From: an uncultured Bacillota bacterium
GTDB taxonomy: Bacteria > Bacillota > Clostridia > Peptostreptococcales > Anaerovoracaceae
Assembly (NCBI GenBank): GCA_946546075.1
Contig: CAMNNV010000004.1
Coordinates: forward strand, 1 to 21,942
DNA: 21,942 nucleotides
Direction: 5' to 3'
Positions 7,633-15,075 of this stretch are shown here, in pieces (the stretch's first letter is position 1; every line of letters begins with the position of its first letter). A model generated the notes under the pieces. It made no database searches. It was given only the letters and a program-made list of their open reading frames with translations, and was not told the DNA's origin. The translations under genes were made by a program, and so were the position numbers.

Positions 7633-10600
7633 ATGATCAAAAACTTATCAGACAAACCTATCGCTGAACTCCAGCAGGAGCAGGCTGACAGATGGGAATC
7701 AGAAGATCTTCTGAGCAAATGCGTCGAGACAAGAGAGGGTAAACCTTCCTTCGTATTCTATGAAGGACCTCCGACAGCAAACGGCAAGCCCGGCATCCAT
7801 CATGTGATGGCAAGAACACTCAAAGACTCAGTGAACCGTTATAAGACCATGAAAGGTTTCAAGGTCAACCGTAAGGCCGGTTGGGATACTCACGGACTTC
7901 CTGTAGAGATCGAAGTCGAGAAGCAGCTAGGCATCGAAGGCAAGAAAGAAATCGAGAAATACGGCATCGCCGCATTCAACAAGAAGTGCAGAGAATCCGT
8001 ATTCACATACAAAGGTCTCTGGGAGCAGATGACGAAGCGTATGGGCTACATGGTAGACATGGATGATCCGTACATCACTTTGGATGACAACTACATCGAG
8101 TCATGCTGGTGGATCATCAAGGAATTCTTCAAGAAGGGCCTCATCTACGAAGGTCATAAGATCCTGCCGTACTGCCCGCGCTGCGGAACAGGTCTTGCTT
8201 CCCACGAGGTAGCGCAAGGGTATAAGGACGTGAAGGTCAACACCATCACCGTCAAGTTCCACCGCAAAGATACGGAGAACGAATACTTCCTGGCATGGAC
8301 CACGACGCCATGGACGCTGGCATCCAACACGGTCCTGACCGTAGGCCCTGATATCGACTACGTCAAAGTCAAGATGCTCTCAGGCGACAACGAAGGCAAC
8401 ATCTTCTACGTCGGCAAGGTCCTGGCAGACAAGGTGCTGGGAGAGGGCACATACGAGATCCTCGAAGAGATGAAGGGTAAGGATCTGGAATACATCGAAT
8501 ACGACCAGCTCATGCCGTTCGTGAAGGCAGACAAGAAGGCTTTCTTCGTGACATGCATGGACTATGTATCCACAGAAGACGGTACTGGTATCGTTCATAC
8601 GGCACCTGCTTTTGGTGAAGACGACTATCAGTGCGGACGCAAATACGATCTTCCGGTGCTCCAGCCTGTAGACGAGAGAGGCTGCTACACAGAGACTCCA
8701 TGGAAGGGCCACTTCGTCATGGAGGAAGGTCTCGATGTAGAGATCATCAAGTACCTGGGAGAGCAGGATAAGATCCTCTCCAAGCAGAGAGTAGACCACA
8801 ACTATCCACACTGCTGGAGATGCGGCACACCGCTGGTTTACTATGCAAGCCCAAGCTGGTACATCGAGATGAGCAAGCTCAAGGACGAGCTGGTAGCAAA
8901 CAACAATACTGTAAACTGGTACCCTGATTTCGTAGGCGAGAAGCGTTTCGGCAACTGGCTGGCAGAGGTCAAGGACTGGGCTATTTCAAGAAGCAGATAC
9001 TGGGGAACACCGATCCCTGTATGGCGCTGCGAATGCGGACATCTGGAGTGCATCGGAAGCAAAGAAGAGCTGGTTGAGAAGTCTCTCGAGAAGATCGATA
9101 CGACCATCGAGCTCCACAGACCGTACGTAGACGACGTACACATCACATGTCCGGAGTGCGGCAAGACCATGAACAGGATCCCTGAAGTTATGGACTGCTG
9201 GTTCGACAGCGGAGCTATGCCGTTCGCTCAGAGACATTATCCGTTCGAGAACGCTGACATCTTTGATGATGAACTGTTCCCTGCAGACTTCATCTGCGAA
9301 GGTATCGACCAGACAAGAGGATGGTTCTATTCCCTCATGGCCATCTCCACCTTCATCAAGGGTAAGGCTCCTTACAGAAACGTTCTGGTAAACGACCTGA
9401 TCCTCGATAAAGATGGCAAGAAGATGTCCAAGCATGTGGGCAACACGGTAGATCCGTTCGAGATGCTGGACAAGTACGGCGCTGATGCAACGAGATGGTA
9501 TCTGCTCCACACTTCACCTGCATGGTCACCAACGAAATTCGACGAGGAAGGCCTCATCGAGATCGTAAGCAAATTCTTCGGTACGCTGAAGAACGTATAT
9601 AACTTCTTTGTGCTGTACAGCAACCAGGACGATGTGGACTTCAAGGCACTGGACGTACCTTATGCCGACAGACCTGAGCTGGACAGATGGATCATCTCCA
9701 AGTACAACAAGCTGATCAAGGACGTAACCGAGTCCATGGACAAGTACAACCACATGATCACAACGAGACTGATCCAGGATTTCGTCAACGAAGACCTGTC
9801 CAACTGGTACATCAGAAGAGCAAGAAGAAGATTCTGGGGCGAAGAGATGACAGAGGACAAGAAGTCCGTATACGCTACGACTTACGAAGTACTCGTAGGC
9901 GTTGCGAAACTCATCGCACCTTTTGCACCATTCCTTTCCGACGAAATGTATCAGAACCTCACAGGAGAAGAATCCGTACATCTGGCTTACTATCCTGAGG
10001 CAGACGAAGCGCTCATCGATGAGAAGGTCGAGGAGAGAATGGACCTCGTAAGAGCTCTGGTAGCTCTGGGAAGAGGAACGAGAGAAAAAGAGAGGATCAA
10101 GGTAAGACAGCCTCTGGGAGAAGTTCTCGTAGACGGTAAGTACGAAGCTCTGATCGGCGATCTCGTACCTCTTATCAAGGAAGAACTGAACATCAAGACC
10201 GTGAAGTTCGCCGGCAACCTGGAAGAGTACATGAACTACTCCATGAAGCCGAACTTCAGAGTGGCAGGACCTGTTCTGGGCAAGAATATCAAGGCTTTCG
10301 GACAGGCACTGGCTAAGGCAGACCCTGCACAGACTGTCGCAGCACTGGACAAGGACGGCAAGATCACTCTGGATATCAACGGTGAGAATGTTGACATAAC
10401 TTCTGATATGGTTGACGTGAAGATCTCCGCAAAGGAAGGCTTTGCAGTAGCCATGGAAAACAACATCTTCACGATCCTCGACACGACGATCACGCCGGAA
10501 CTCGAGTCAGAGGGTCTCGCAAGAGAGATCATCTCCAAGATCCAGCAGATGAGAAAGCAGAAGGATTACGAGATGATGGACAACATCAACATCTTCATCG

Positions 10601-10749
10601 ATGCGGATGAGCAGGTGGCTGCAGCCGTTGAGACGCACAAGGATTACATCATGAAGGAGACTCTCGCAGTAAGCGTAGAGAGCAAGTCCGATCTTCCTAC
10701 AGCAGACATCAACGGTCACAAGACAGGACTCGATGTGGAGAGAGTATAA
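7633..10749 (+). CDS. ileS: Isoleucyl-tRNA synthetase, type 2 (IleRS2-like)
   Basis: IleRS charges tRNA-Ile with isoleucine and hydrolyses misformed Val-tRNA-Ile. At 1038 residues it is longer than the ~920-residue type 1 enzymes of many Firmicutes. The catalytic signature reads PPTANGKPGIHH (46-57), so HIGH is replaced by GIHH (54-57), a mark of the eukaryote-like type 2. The second signature is KMSKH at 597-601. The CP1 editing domain has TTTPWTLASNT and GTGIVHTAPAFGEDDY. Cys pairs resembling Zn sites occur at CPRCG, CWRCG, CECG and CPECG. The anticodon-binding domain and a long C-terminal extension follow. The T-box leader upstream, with specifier ATC, confirms the amino acid. The stop overlaps the next gene's ATG by one base (TAATG). 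Confidence 0.96.
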   Translation: MIKNLSDKPIAELQQEQADRWESEDLLSKCVETREGKPSFVFYEGPPTANGKPGIHHVMARTLKDSVNRYKTMKGFKVNRKAGWDTHGLPVEIEVEKQLGIEGKKEIEKYGIAAFNKKCRESVFTYKGLWEQMTKRMGYMVDMDDPYITLDDNYIESCWWIIKEFFKKGLIYEGHKILPYCPRCGTGLASHEVAQGYKDVKVNTITVKFHRKDTENEYFLAWTTTPWTLASNTVLTVGPDIDYVKVKMLSGDNEGNIFYVGKVLADKVLGEGTYEILEEMKGKDLEYIEYDQLMPFVKADKKAFFVTCMDYVSTEDGTGIVHTAPAFGEDDYQCGRKYDLPVLQPVDERGCYTETPWKGHFVMEEGLDVEIIKYLGEQDKILSKQRVDHNYPHCWRCGTPLVYYASPSWYIEMSKLKDELVANNNTVNWYPDFVGEKRFGNWLAEVKDWAISRSRYWGTPIPVWRCECGHLECIGSKEELVEKSLEKIDTTIELHRPYVDDVHITCPECGKTMNRIPEVMDCWFDSGAMPFAQRHYPFENADIFDDELFPADFICEGIDQTRGWFYSLMAISTFIKGKAPYRNVLVNDLILDKDGKKMSKHVGNTVDPFEMLDKYGADATRWYLLHTSPAWSPTKFDEEGLIEIVSKFFGTLKNVYNFFVLYSNQDDVDFKALDVPYADRPELDRWIISKYNKLIKDVTESMDKYNHMITTRLIQDFVNEDLSNWYIRRARRRFWGEEMTEDKKSVYATTYEVLVGVAKLIAPFAPFLSDEMYQNLTGEESVHLAYYPEADEALIDEKVEERMDLVRALVALGRGTREKERIKVRQPLGEVLVDGKYEALIGDLVPLIKEELNIKTVKFAGNLEEYMNYSMKPNFRVAGPVLGKNIKAFGQALAKADPAQTVAALDKDGKITLDINGENVDITSDMVDVKISAKEGFAVAMENNIFTILDTTITPELESEGLAREIISKIQQMRKQKDYEMMDNINIFIDADEQVAAAVETHKDYIMKETLAVSVESKSDLPTADINGHKTGLDVERV

Positions 10750-11099
10750 TGAGCACTTCTTTGGATAACCTCAAGAGACTGGCCCAGTATCCGCTGGGAG
10801 ATCACCAGGCGATCATGGATATGTACATCACAGGAGGCAGATCCATCGAGCATATCAGCATCCGGATGGGCATGGATCCATCGGATGTGATCAACCTTCT
10901 GGAAGGGTACGGGGAGCATCTTCTGACTGAAGATGGCCTCGACCTGGACGGATGCGGAAGGCTCAGCAAGCTTCCGAGAAGGATGATAGACGAATACGTG
11001 AAACATTTTTATCCCGGCATCGCCAAGGATCCGGTCAACGACTGGATCACGCTGGAGGAGTATCTCAACAGGACCCAGCCGGGATGGGGGATGGCCTGA
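10749..11099 (+). CDS. Unrecognised 116-residue protein between ileS and rlmN
   Basis: I do not recognise this family. It is translationally coupled on both sides: its ATG shares one base with the ileS stop (TAATG), and its stop shares one base with the rlmN start (TGATG). The sequence is soluble-looking and mostly helical. The segment around residues 33-52 (IEHISIRMGMDPSDVINLLE) reads like a small helix-turn-helix or winged-helix recognition unit. The C-terminal part is rich in aromatic residues and ends near a WGM motif. There is one Cys, no signal peptide and no membrane segment. Codon use looks like that of its neighbours. Location in an isoleucine T-box operon suggests, as inference only, a link to translation or tRNA/rRNA modification. 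Confidence 0.8.
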   Translation: MSTSLDNLKRLAQYPLGDHQAIMDMYITGGRSIEHISIRMGMDPSDVINLLEGYGEHLLTEDGLDLDGCGRLSKLPRRMIDEYVKHFYPGIAKDPVNDWITLEEYLNRTQPGWGMA

Positions 11100-12127
11100 T
11101 GAACAAGACAGATCTTCTTGGAATGACAATTGAAGAACTAAAAGCATTTGCCGCGGATATAGGGGAGAAACCTTTCCGCGGCAAACAGTTATTCGGCTGG
11201 ATAAGCAAAGGTGTCACGGATTTCGACTCCATGACGGATTTTTCGCTGCCGCTGAGAGAGAAGCTCAAAGAATGCGCGTATATCGGCGGCATGGAGGTGC
11301 TGGAAGTCCAAAAGGCGGCGGACGGCACGAATAAGTTTCTCTTCGGACTGGAAGACGGCAATGCCGTGGAGGGCGTGTTCATGAAGTACCACTACGGCAA
11401 CTCCATGTGCATTTCTTCCCAGGTAGGCTGCAGGATGGGGTGTACCTTCTGTGCATCGGGTCTTGACGGCCTCGTGCGAAACCTCAGCGCAGGGGAGATG
11501 CTGCAGCAGATCATGCTGGCGGAGAAAGAAACGGGGCAGCAGATAGGTCACGTAGTGGTGATGGGCACCGGGGAGCCTTTTGATAATTATCATGAGCTTT
11601 CGAAGTTTCTCAGGCTGATCCATGATCCGGCAGGCCGGAATATGAGCTACCGGAACATCACCGTTTCCACCAGCGGACTCATCCCGGTCATAAAGCGTTT
11701 CGGAGAGGACTTCCCGCAGGTGAACCTTGCTATATCGCTGCACAGACTCACGGACGAGGGGCGTTCTGCACTCATGCCGGTGAACAGGGCCTATCCTCTG
11801 GATGCGCTTCTGGATGCGGCGAAGGAGCATGCTGACAAGACGGGTAGAAGGATCACGTTTGAGTATGCGCTGATCAAGGGTGAGAACGACAGAGACGAAG
11901 ACGTAGAGCTGATGATACGAAGGCTCAGCGGCATTCTTTGCCATGTGAATCTCATCCCGCTGAACAGTGTCAAAGAGACGGGACTTCAAGGCTCGGCAAG
12001 GCAGAGAGCAGAAAAAATATGCTCCCGCCTCGAGGCCGGAGGGGTACCTTGCACCGTCAGAAGAGAGCTTGGTTCCGAGATCGATGGAGCCTGCGGACAG
12101 CTGAGATTGAAGCGAAAATTAAGTTGA
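11099..12127 (+). CDS. rlmN: Dual-specificity 23S rRNA/tRNA adenine-C2 methyltransferase RlmN
   Basis: RlmN is a radical-SAM enzyme that methylates C2 of A2503 in 23S rRNA and of A37 in some tRNAs. The 342 residues match the usual length. The [4Fe-4S] motif CxxxCxxC is C111, C115 and C118 (CRMGCTFC). The two catalytic cysteines of the family are present as C104 (SMCISSQVG) and C332 (GACGQL). GTGEPFDNY provides the SAM-binding GEP motif. I chose ATG 11099, which overlaps the preceding stop as TGATG and begins MNKTDLLGM. The in-frame extension upstream to 10952 lies inside the preceding gene and is not credible. No terminator is seen at the end. The stop codon lies inside the -35 box of the next promoter. 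Confidence 0.95.
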   Translation: MNKTDLLGMTIEELKAFAADIGEKPFRGKQLFGWISKGVTDFDSMTDFSLPLREKLKECAYIGGMEVLEVQKAADGTNKFLFGLEDGNAVEGVFMKYHYGNSMCISSQVGCRMGCTFCASGLDGLVRNLSAGEMLQQIMLAEKETGQQIGHVVVMGTGEPFDNYHELSKFLRLIHDPAGRNMSYRNITVSTSGLIPVIKRFGEDFPQVNLAISLHRLTDEGRSALMPVNRAYPLDALLDAAKEHADKTGRRITFEYALIKGENDRDEDVELMIRRLSGILCHVNLIPLNSVKETGLQGSARQRAEKICSRLEAGGVPCTVRRELGSEIDGACGQLRLKRKLS

Positions 12128-12152
12128 AGCAGCCCACCACATAGTGTATAAT
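12124..12152 (+). promoter_or_regulatory. Consensus promoter for the small P-loop gene
   Basis: TTGAAG at 12124-12129 and TATAAT at 12147-12152 are 17 bases apart. The -35 box overlaps the rlmN stop codon. Transcription would start near 12159 and give a leader of about 38 bases with the strong site GGAGGA at 12183-12188 before the ATG at 12197. Confidence 0.8.
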
Positions 12153-12196
12153 TTATCTATCCTAAATAGACAAAAACACAACGGAGGACAAACAAT

Positions 12197-12622
12197 ATGG
12201 TGAAATTATTGATCGGACATAAAGGCAGCGGTAAGACTGGGCAGATGGTACAGCTGGCAAACGATATGATCGAGACATGCCACGGCAGTATCGTTTTTAT
12301 CAACAAGAATTCCAGACTGAATACAGAACTCAGCCGTAAGATCAGAGTGGTTTGCATGGAGGATTTCGAGCACATTACGAACACAGATGAATATATCGGA
12401 TTCCTGTACGGCATCATCAGCTCGGATCACGATATCGAGACGATCTTCATCGACAGCATCCTGAAGCATGCAGATGTTTCACTTGGAGATCTGCCGGAGT
12501 TCATCAATAGACTCAAGGGTATCTCAGACAACTACGATCTGGACTTCATCGTCAGCCTCAGCGCAGAGAAGGAGGAGATGATAGGCGTCAACTTCGTAGG
12601 ATGCGAGATCATCAATCACTAA
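12197..12622 (+). CDS. Small orphan P-loop NTPase-like protein
   Basis: The function is unknown. The 141 residues start almost directly with a Walker A motif, GHKGSGKT (residues 7-14), at the end of the first beta strand. Hydrophobic strands follow: SIVFINKN (31-38), IRVVCMED (49-56), the Walker B-like IETIFID (80-86, Asp86), and DFIVSLSAEKEE (116-127). This is the order of a minimal RecA/ASCE-type core, cut down to about 140 residues. No C-terminal lid, DNA-binding part or membrane segment is visible. It has its own consensus promoter, a strong ribosome binding site and a dedicated terminator, so it is a single-gene unit. Possible readings are a regulatory or sensor ATPase, or a degenerate kinase. 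None can be chosen from sequence alone. Confidence 0.85.
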   Translation: MVKLLIGHKGSGKTGQMVQLANDMIETCHGSIVFINKNSRLNTELSRKIRVVCMEDFEHITNTDEYIGFLYGIISSDHDIETIFIDSILKHADVSLGDLPEFINRLKGISDNYDLDFIVSLSAEKEEMIGVNFVGCEIINH

Positions 12623-12638
12623 TCAAGACGACAAAAAC

Positions 12639-12665
12639 AGCGGTGGGTACACCGCTCGTTTTTTT
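12639..12665 (+). terminator. Rho-independent terminator after the P-loop gene
   Basis: AGCGGTG at 12639-12645 pairs with CACCGCT at 12650-12656 across a four-base loop (GGTA). CG and seven Ts (12659-12665) follow. It lies 17 bases after the stop codon. Confidence 0.9.
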
Positions 12666-12703
12666 GACCAAAAAGCAAGACTAAAACGAAAGAAGTGATA
12701 AAA

Positions 12704-13627
12704 ATGAAAAAAGCGTATTTCTTCGTGATCCTTACAGCGTTCCTCTTCGGTACGATGGAGGTGGCATGTAAGGTCGCGGGAAATGATCTGGATCCGTTCC
12801 AGTTGACGTTCATCCGATTCGCCATGGGCGGGATCATCCTGCTCCCATTCGCGATCCATGAGCTGCGAAAGAACGAGATCCGGCTCCAGGCACAGGACTT
12901 TCTGGTGCTGGCCGGAGTAGGAACACTTGGGATCGCTGTCAGCATGGTGTTCTTCCAGCTCGGAGTTGGAAGTTCCAATGCGTCGACGGCCTCTGTGCTG
13001 ATATCCATCAATCCACTGTTCACGATGGTATTCGCACACTTCTTCACAAGTGAGAAAATGAATAAATACAAAGTCTATGTCCTTGCTATCGCATTCCTGG
13101 GACTGGTATTCATGATCCGGCCCTGGGACATACAGGAAGGCAATACCATAAAAGGCATATGTTTCATGCTTATTGCAGCCATAACCTTTGGCGCGTACAC
13201 CGTGGCAGGAAAGGTGAGCGTAAGCAAGATGGGGCTCATGGCCCAGACGAGCTTCAGCTTTCTTCTGGGCTCCGCCGTGCTGCTGGGATTCATCTGCGTC
13301 ACCGGTAAGCCTGTATTTGAGGGCGTTACAGTGAATATCCCGCTCATTCTCTACGTGGGTATATTCGTGACAGGCATGGGATACTGGAGCTACTTCAAAG
13401 CCATCGAGCTTTCGGATGCGTCCACGGGATCCTTTGCATTCTTCCTGAAGCCTGCCATTGCACCTGTTATCGCTGTCATCGTGCTCCACGAGGTCATCTT
13501 GTGGAACACCATCGTGGGCATCCTGCTCATATTATTAGCTTCGTACATGAACATCATGTTCCAGAGGAAAACGAATGAAATCAAAAAACGTACAGCTGAC
13601 GACTATAAAAGAAACATTTCTGAATAG
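12704..13627 (+). CDS. EamA/DMT-family membrane transporter
   Basis: The protein is 307 residues and very hydrophobic, with about ten predicted membrane segments arranged as two EamA repeats of roughly 130 residues. Family features include the N-terminal FLFGTMEVACKVAG segment, FIRFAMGG, a Pro/Asn-containing SINPLFT stretch, and FFLKPAIAPVIAV in the second half. These proteins sit in the inner membrane and usually export amino acids, nucleobases or other small metabolites. The substrate cannot be read from sequence. I chose ATG 12704 (MKKAYFF). An in-frame GTG at 12695 would add three residues and falls in the AGAAGTGA stretch that probably serves as the ribosome binding site. The 3' end overlaps the Nudix gene by 53 bases, so the two are co-transcribed and probably coupled. 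Confidence 0.85.
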   Translation: MKKAYFFVILTAFLFGTMEVACKVAGNDLDPFQLTFIRFAMGGIILLPFAIHELRKNEIRLQAQDFLVLAGVGTLGIAVSMVFFQLGVGSSNASTASVLISINPLFTMVFAHFFTSEKMNKYKVYVLAIAFLGLVFMIRPWDIQEGNTIKGICFMLIAAITFGAYTVAGKVSVSKMGLMAQTSFSFLLGSAVLLGFICVTGKPVFEGVTVNIPLILYVGIFVTGMGYWSYFKAIELSDASTGSFAFFLKPAIAPVIAVIVLHEVILWNTIVGILLILLASYMNIMFQRKTNEIKKRTADDYKRNISE

Positions 13628-14225
13628 AGAACCGGGGGCCGAGAACGACTATCATTTCTTTGGGATCCTCGTACCCATCGTCGCAAAAGATGACGGCGTG
13701 CACCTTTTGTATGAGGTGAGGGGCAGTGATCTGGACAGGCAGCCGGGGGAGATCTGTTTCCCGGGGGGTGCTCTGGAGCCTGGGGAGACGATGAAAGAGT
13801 GCGCGGTGCGCGAGACCTGTGAGGAACTGGGGATCCGCGAGGAAGATATCGATGTGATCGCCCAGCTGGATACGATCTATACCACCAACAATTTCGCCAT
13901 GGTGTGCTATCTCGGCGTCATCGACGAGCAGGTGGTGGAGAATATGAAGGTGAATGAAGTGGAAGTTGCGGACACCTATATGGTGCCTGTGAGCTTCTTT
14001 ATCGATAACCCGCCGCAGGTGTACGAGAACACCTTTGTTCCCGTGATCGATGAGGAGTTCCCGTTTGATAAGGTGACGGGCGGAGAACCGTATAAATGGC
14101 GGGGCGGCAAGGCCCAGGTGCCGGTGTACGACGAGTACGAAGGGCACGTTCTGTGGGGGCTCACGGCCAGGATCACGAAGAGATTTATTGATGTTTTGAC
14201 GGAAAGGAAGGGTGAAGATGTTTAA
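13575..14225 (+). CDS. Nudix hydrolase, CoA-pyrophosphatase (NudL/YeaB) type
   Basis: The Nudix box Gx5Ex7REuxEExGu is complete at residues 65-87 (G65, E71, R79-E80, E83-E84, G86). It supplies the Mg-binding acidic residues for cleavage of X-diphosphate bonds. Just ahead, the pattern LLYEVR ... GEICFPGG resembles the UPF0035 signature of the CoA pyrophosphatase subgroup. That would make the likely reaction CoA (or oxidised CoA) to phosphopantetheine plus 3',5'-ADP. The 216 residues fit. The ATG follows AGAGGA by five bases and lies inside the end of the EamA gene. No later Met precedes the Nudix box until residue 73, so the overlap is real. The stop overlaps the next start by 8 bases. Substrate is inference from the motif. 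Confidence 0.88.
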   Translation: MKSKNVQLTTIKETFLNREPGAENDYHFFGILVPIVAKDDGVHLLYEVRGSDLDRQPGEICFPGGALEPGETMKECAVRETCEELGIREEDIDVIAQLDTIYTTNNFAMVCYLGVIDEQVVENMKVNEVEVADTYMVPVSFFIDNPPQVYENTFVPVIDEEFPFDKVTGGEPYKWRGGKAQVPVYDEYEGHVLWGLTARITKRFIDVLTERKGEDV

Positions 14226-15021
14226 ACTCGCTTTATGTCAGCTCAAGGGCTCGTTTGATAAGGAGGAGAGCAGACAGACGGTCAGAAAGTTCGTTACGGA
14301 GGCTGCTTCGAATGGTGCGCAGGTCGTTGCGCTGCCGGAGATGTGGGACTGTCCGTATGCCAACGAATACTTCAGAGAGTATGCAGAGCCGGAAGACGGG
14401 GAGACGGTAAAATTCATGTCGCAGCTGGCTTCGGAGCTGGGGATCTATCTCATCGGAGGATCCATCTCGGAGCTGGACGGTGACAAGGTCTACAATACTT
14501 CTTTCTGCTTCGATAAGGAAGGCAACATCATCGGTAAACACAGGAAAGCGCATCTTTTTGATATCGATGTGAAGGGCGGCATCCGGTTCATGGAGTCGGA
14601 TACCCTCACAGCGGGAGAATCCTCCACGGTCATCGACACGGAGTTCGGCAAGATCGGCGTGGCCATCTGCTACGACGTCAGATTCCCGGAACTCAGCAGA
14701 AGGATGGCACTGGACGGAGCGAAGCTCATCGTGCTTCCAGCCGCATTCAACATGACCACAGGGCCTGCTCACTGGGATCTCTCCATGAGAGCCAGGGCAC
14801 TGGACAACCAGGTCTATTTCGCCGCCAACTCACCGGCCAGAGATGAGGAGGGCGTCTACGTCGCTTACGGCAATTCCTGCATCGCGACGCCATGGGGCGA
14901 GTTCGCAGCCCACGCAGATGAGAAGGAGTGCATCATCTATGCCGATATCGACTTCGACTATGTGGACTCCATCCGAGAGCAGCTGCCGTTGCTGAAGCAT
15001 AGGAGACCGGAGTTGTATTGA
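14218..15021 (+). CDS. Carbon-nitrogen hydrolase, Nit2/omega-amidase-like
   Basis: This is a nitrilase-superfamily amidase of 267 residues. The catalytic triad Glu-Lys-Cys is visible as E41 (ALPEMWD), K110 (KHRKAHLFDID) and C151 (VAICYDVRFPE). The KAHLFDIDV and RFPELSR segments are typical of the Nit2/YafV branch. That branch hydrolyses alpha-ketoglutaramate and alpha-ketosuccinamate and so repairs products of glutamine or asparagine transamination. I chose ATG 14218, which is preceded by GGAAGGG and yields MFKLALCQL, the expected first strand. An in-frame GTG at 14212 would add two residues. It overlaps the Nudix stop by 8 bases and ends the EamA-Nudix-amidase unit before a strong terminator. 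The exact substrate is not certain. Confidence 0.9.
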   Translation: MFKLALCQLKGSFDKEESRQTVRKFVTEAASNGAQVVALPEMWDCPYANEYFREYAEPEDGETVKFMSQLASELGIYLIGGSISELDGDKVYNTSFCFDKEGNIIGKHRKAHLFDIDVKGGIRFMESDTLTAGESSTVIDTEFGKIGVAICYDVRFPELSRRMALDGAKLIVLPAAFNMTTGPAHWDLSMRARALDNQVYFAANSPARDEEGVYVAYGNSCIATPWGEFAAHADEKECIIYADIDFDYVDSIREQLPLLKHRRPELY

Positions 15022-15027
15022 TAATAA

Positions 15028-15056
15028 AAAGGACTGTGCATCATGCACAGTCCTTT
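15028..15056. terminator. Bidirectional terminator between amidase and citrate synthase genes
   Basis: A perfect 13-bp stem pairs 15028-15040 with 15044-15056 (AAAGGACTGTGCA, loop TCA). On the plus strand it is followed by a loose T-rich tract (TTTGAGTTTATT). On the minus strand the stem is followed by a run of Ts from the AATAATAAAAA side. It can therefore end both convergent units, gltA on minus and the amidase operon on plus. Confidence 0.9.
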
Positions 15057-15075
15057 GAGTTTATTCTTAGTGGTT

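Noticed and set aside
10952..11098. A 49-residue N-terminal extension of RlmN
   Set aside because: It lies wholly inside the upstream 116-residue gene, is not RlmN-like, and the TGATG junction gives a better start at 11099.
12659..12703. Promoter for the EamA gene starting with TTGACC at 12664-12669
   Set aside because: No -10 hexamer occurs at 16-19 bases. The gene may be served by read-through or an atypical promoter, but I cannot support a call.
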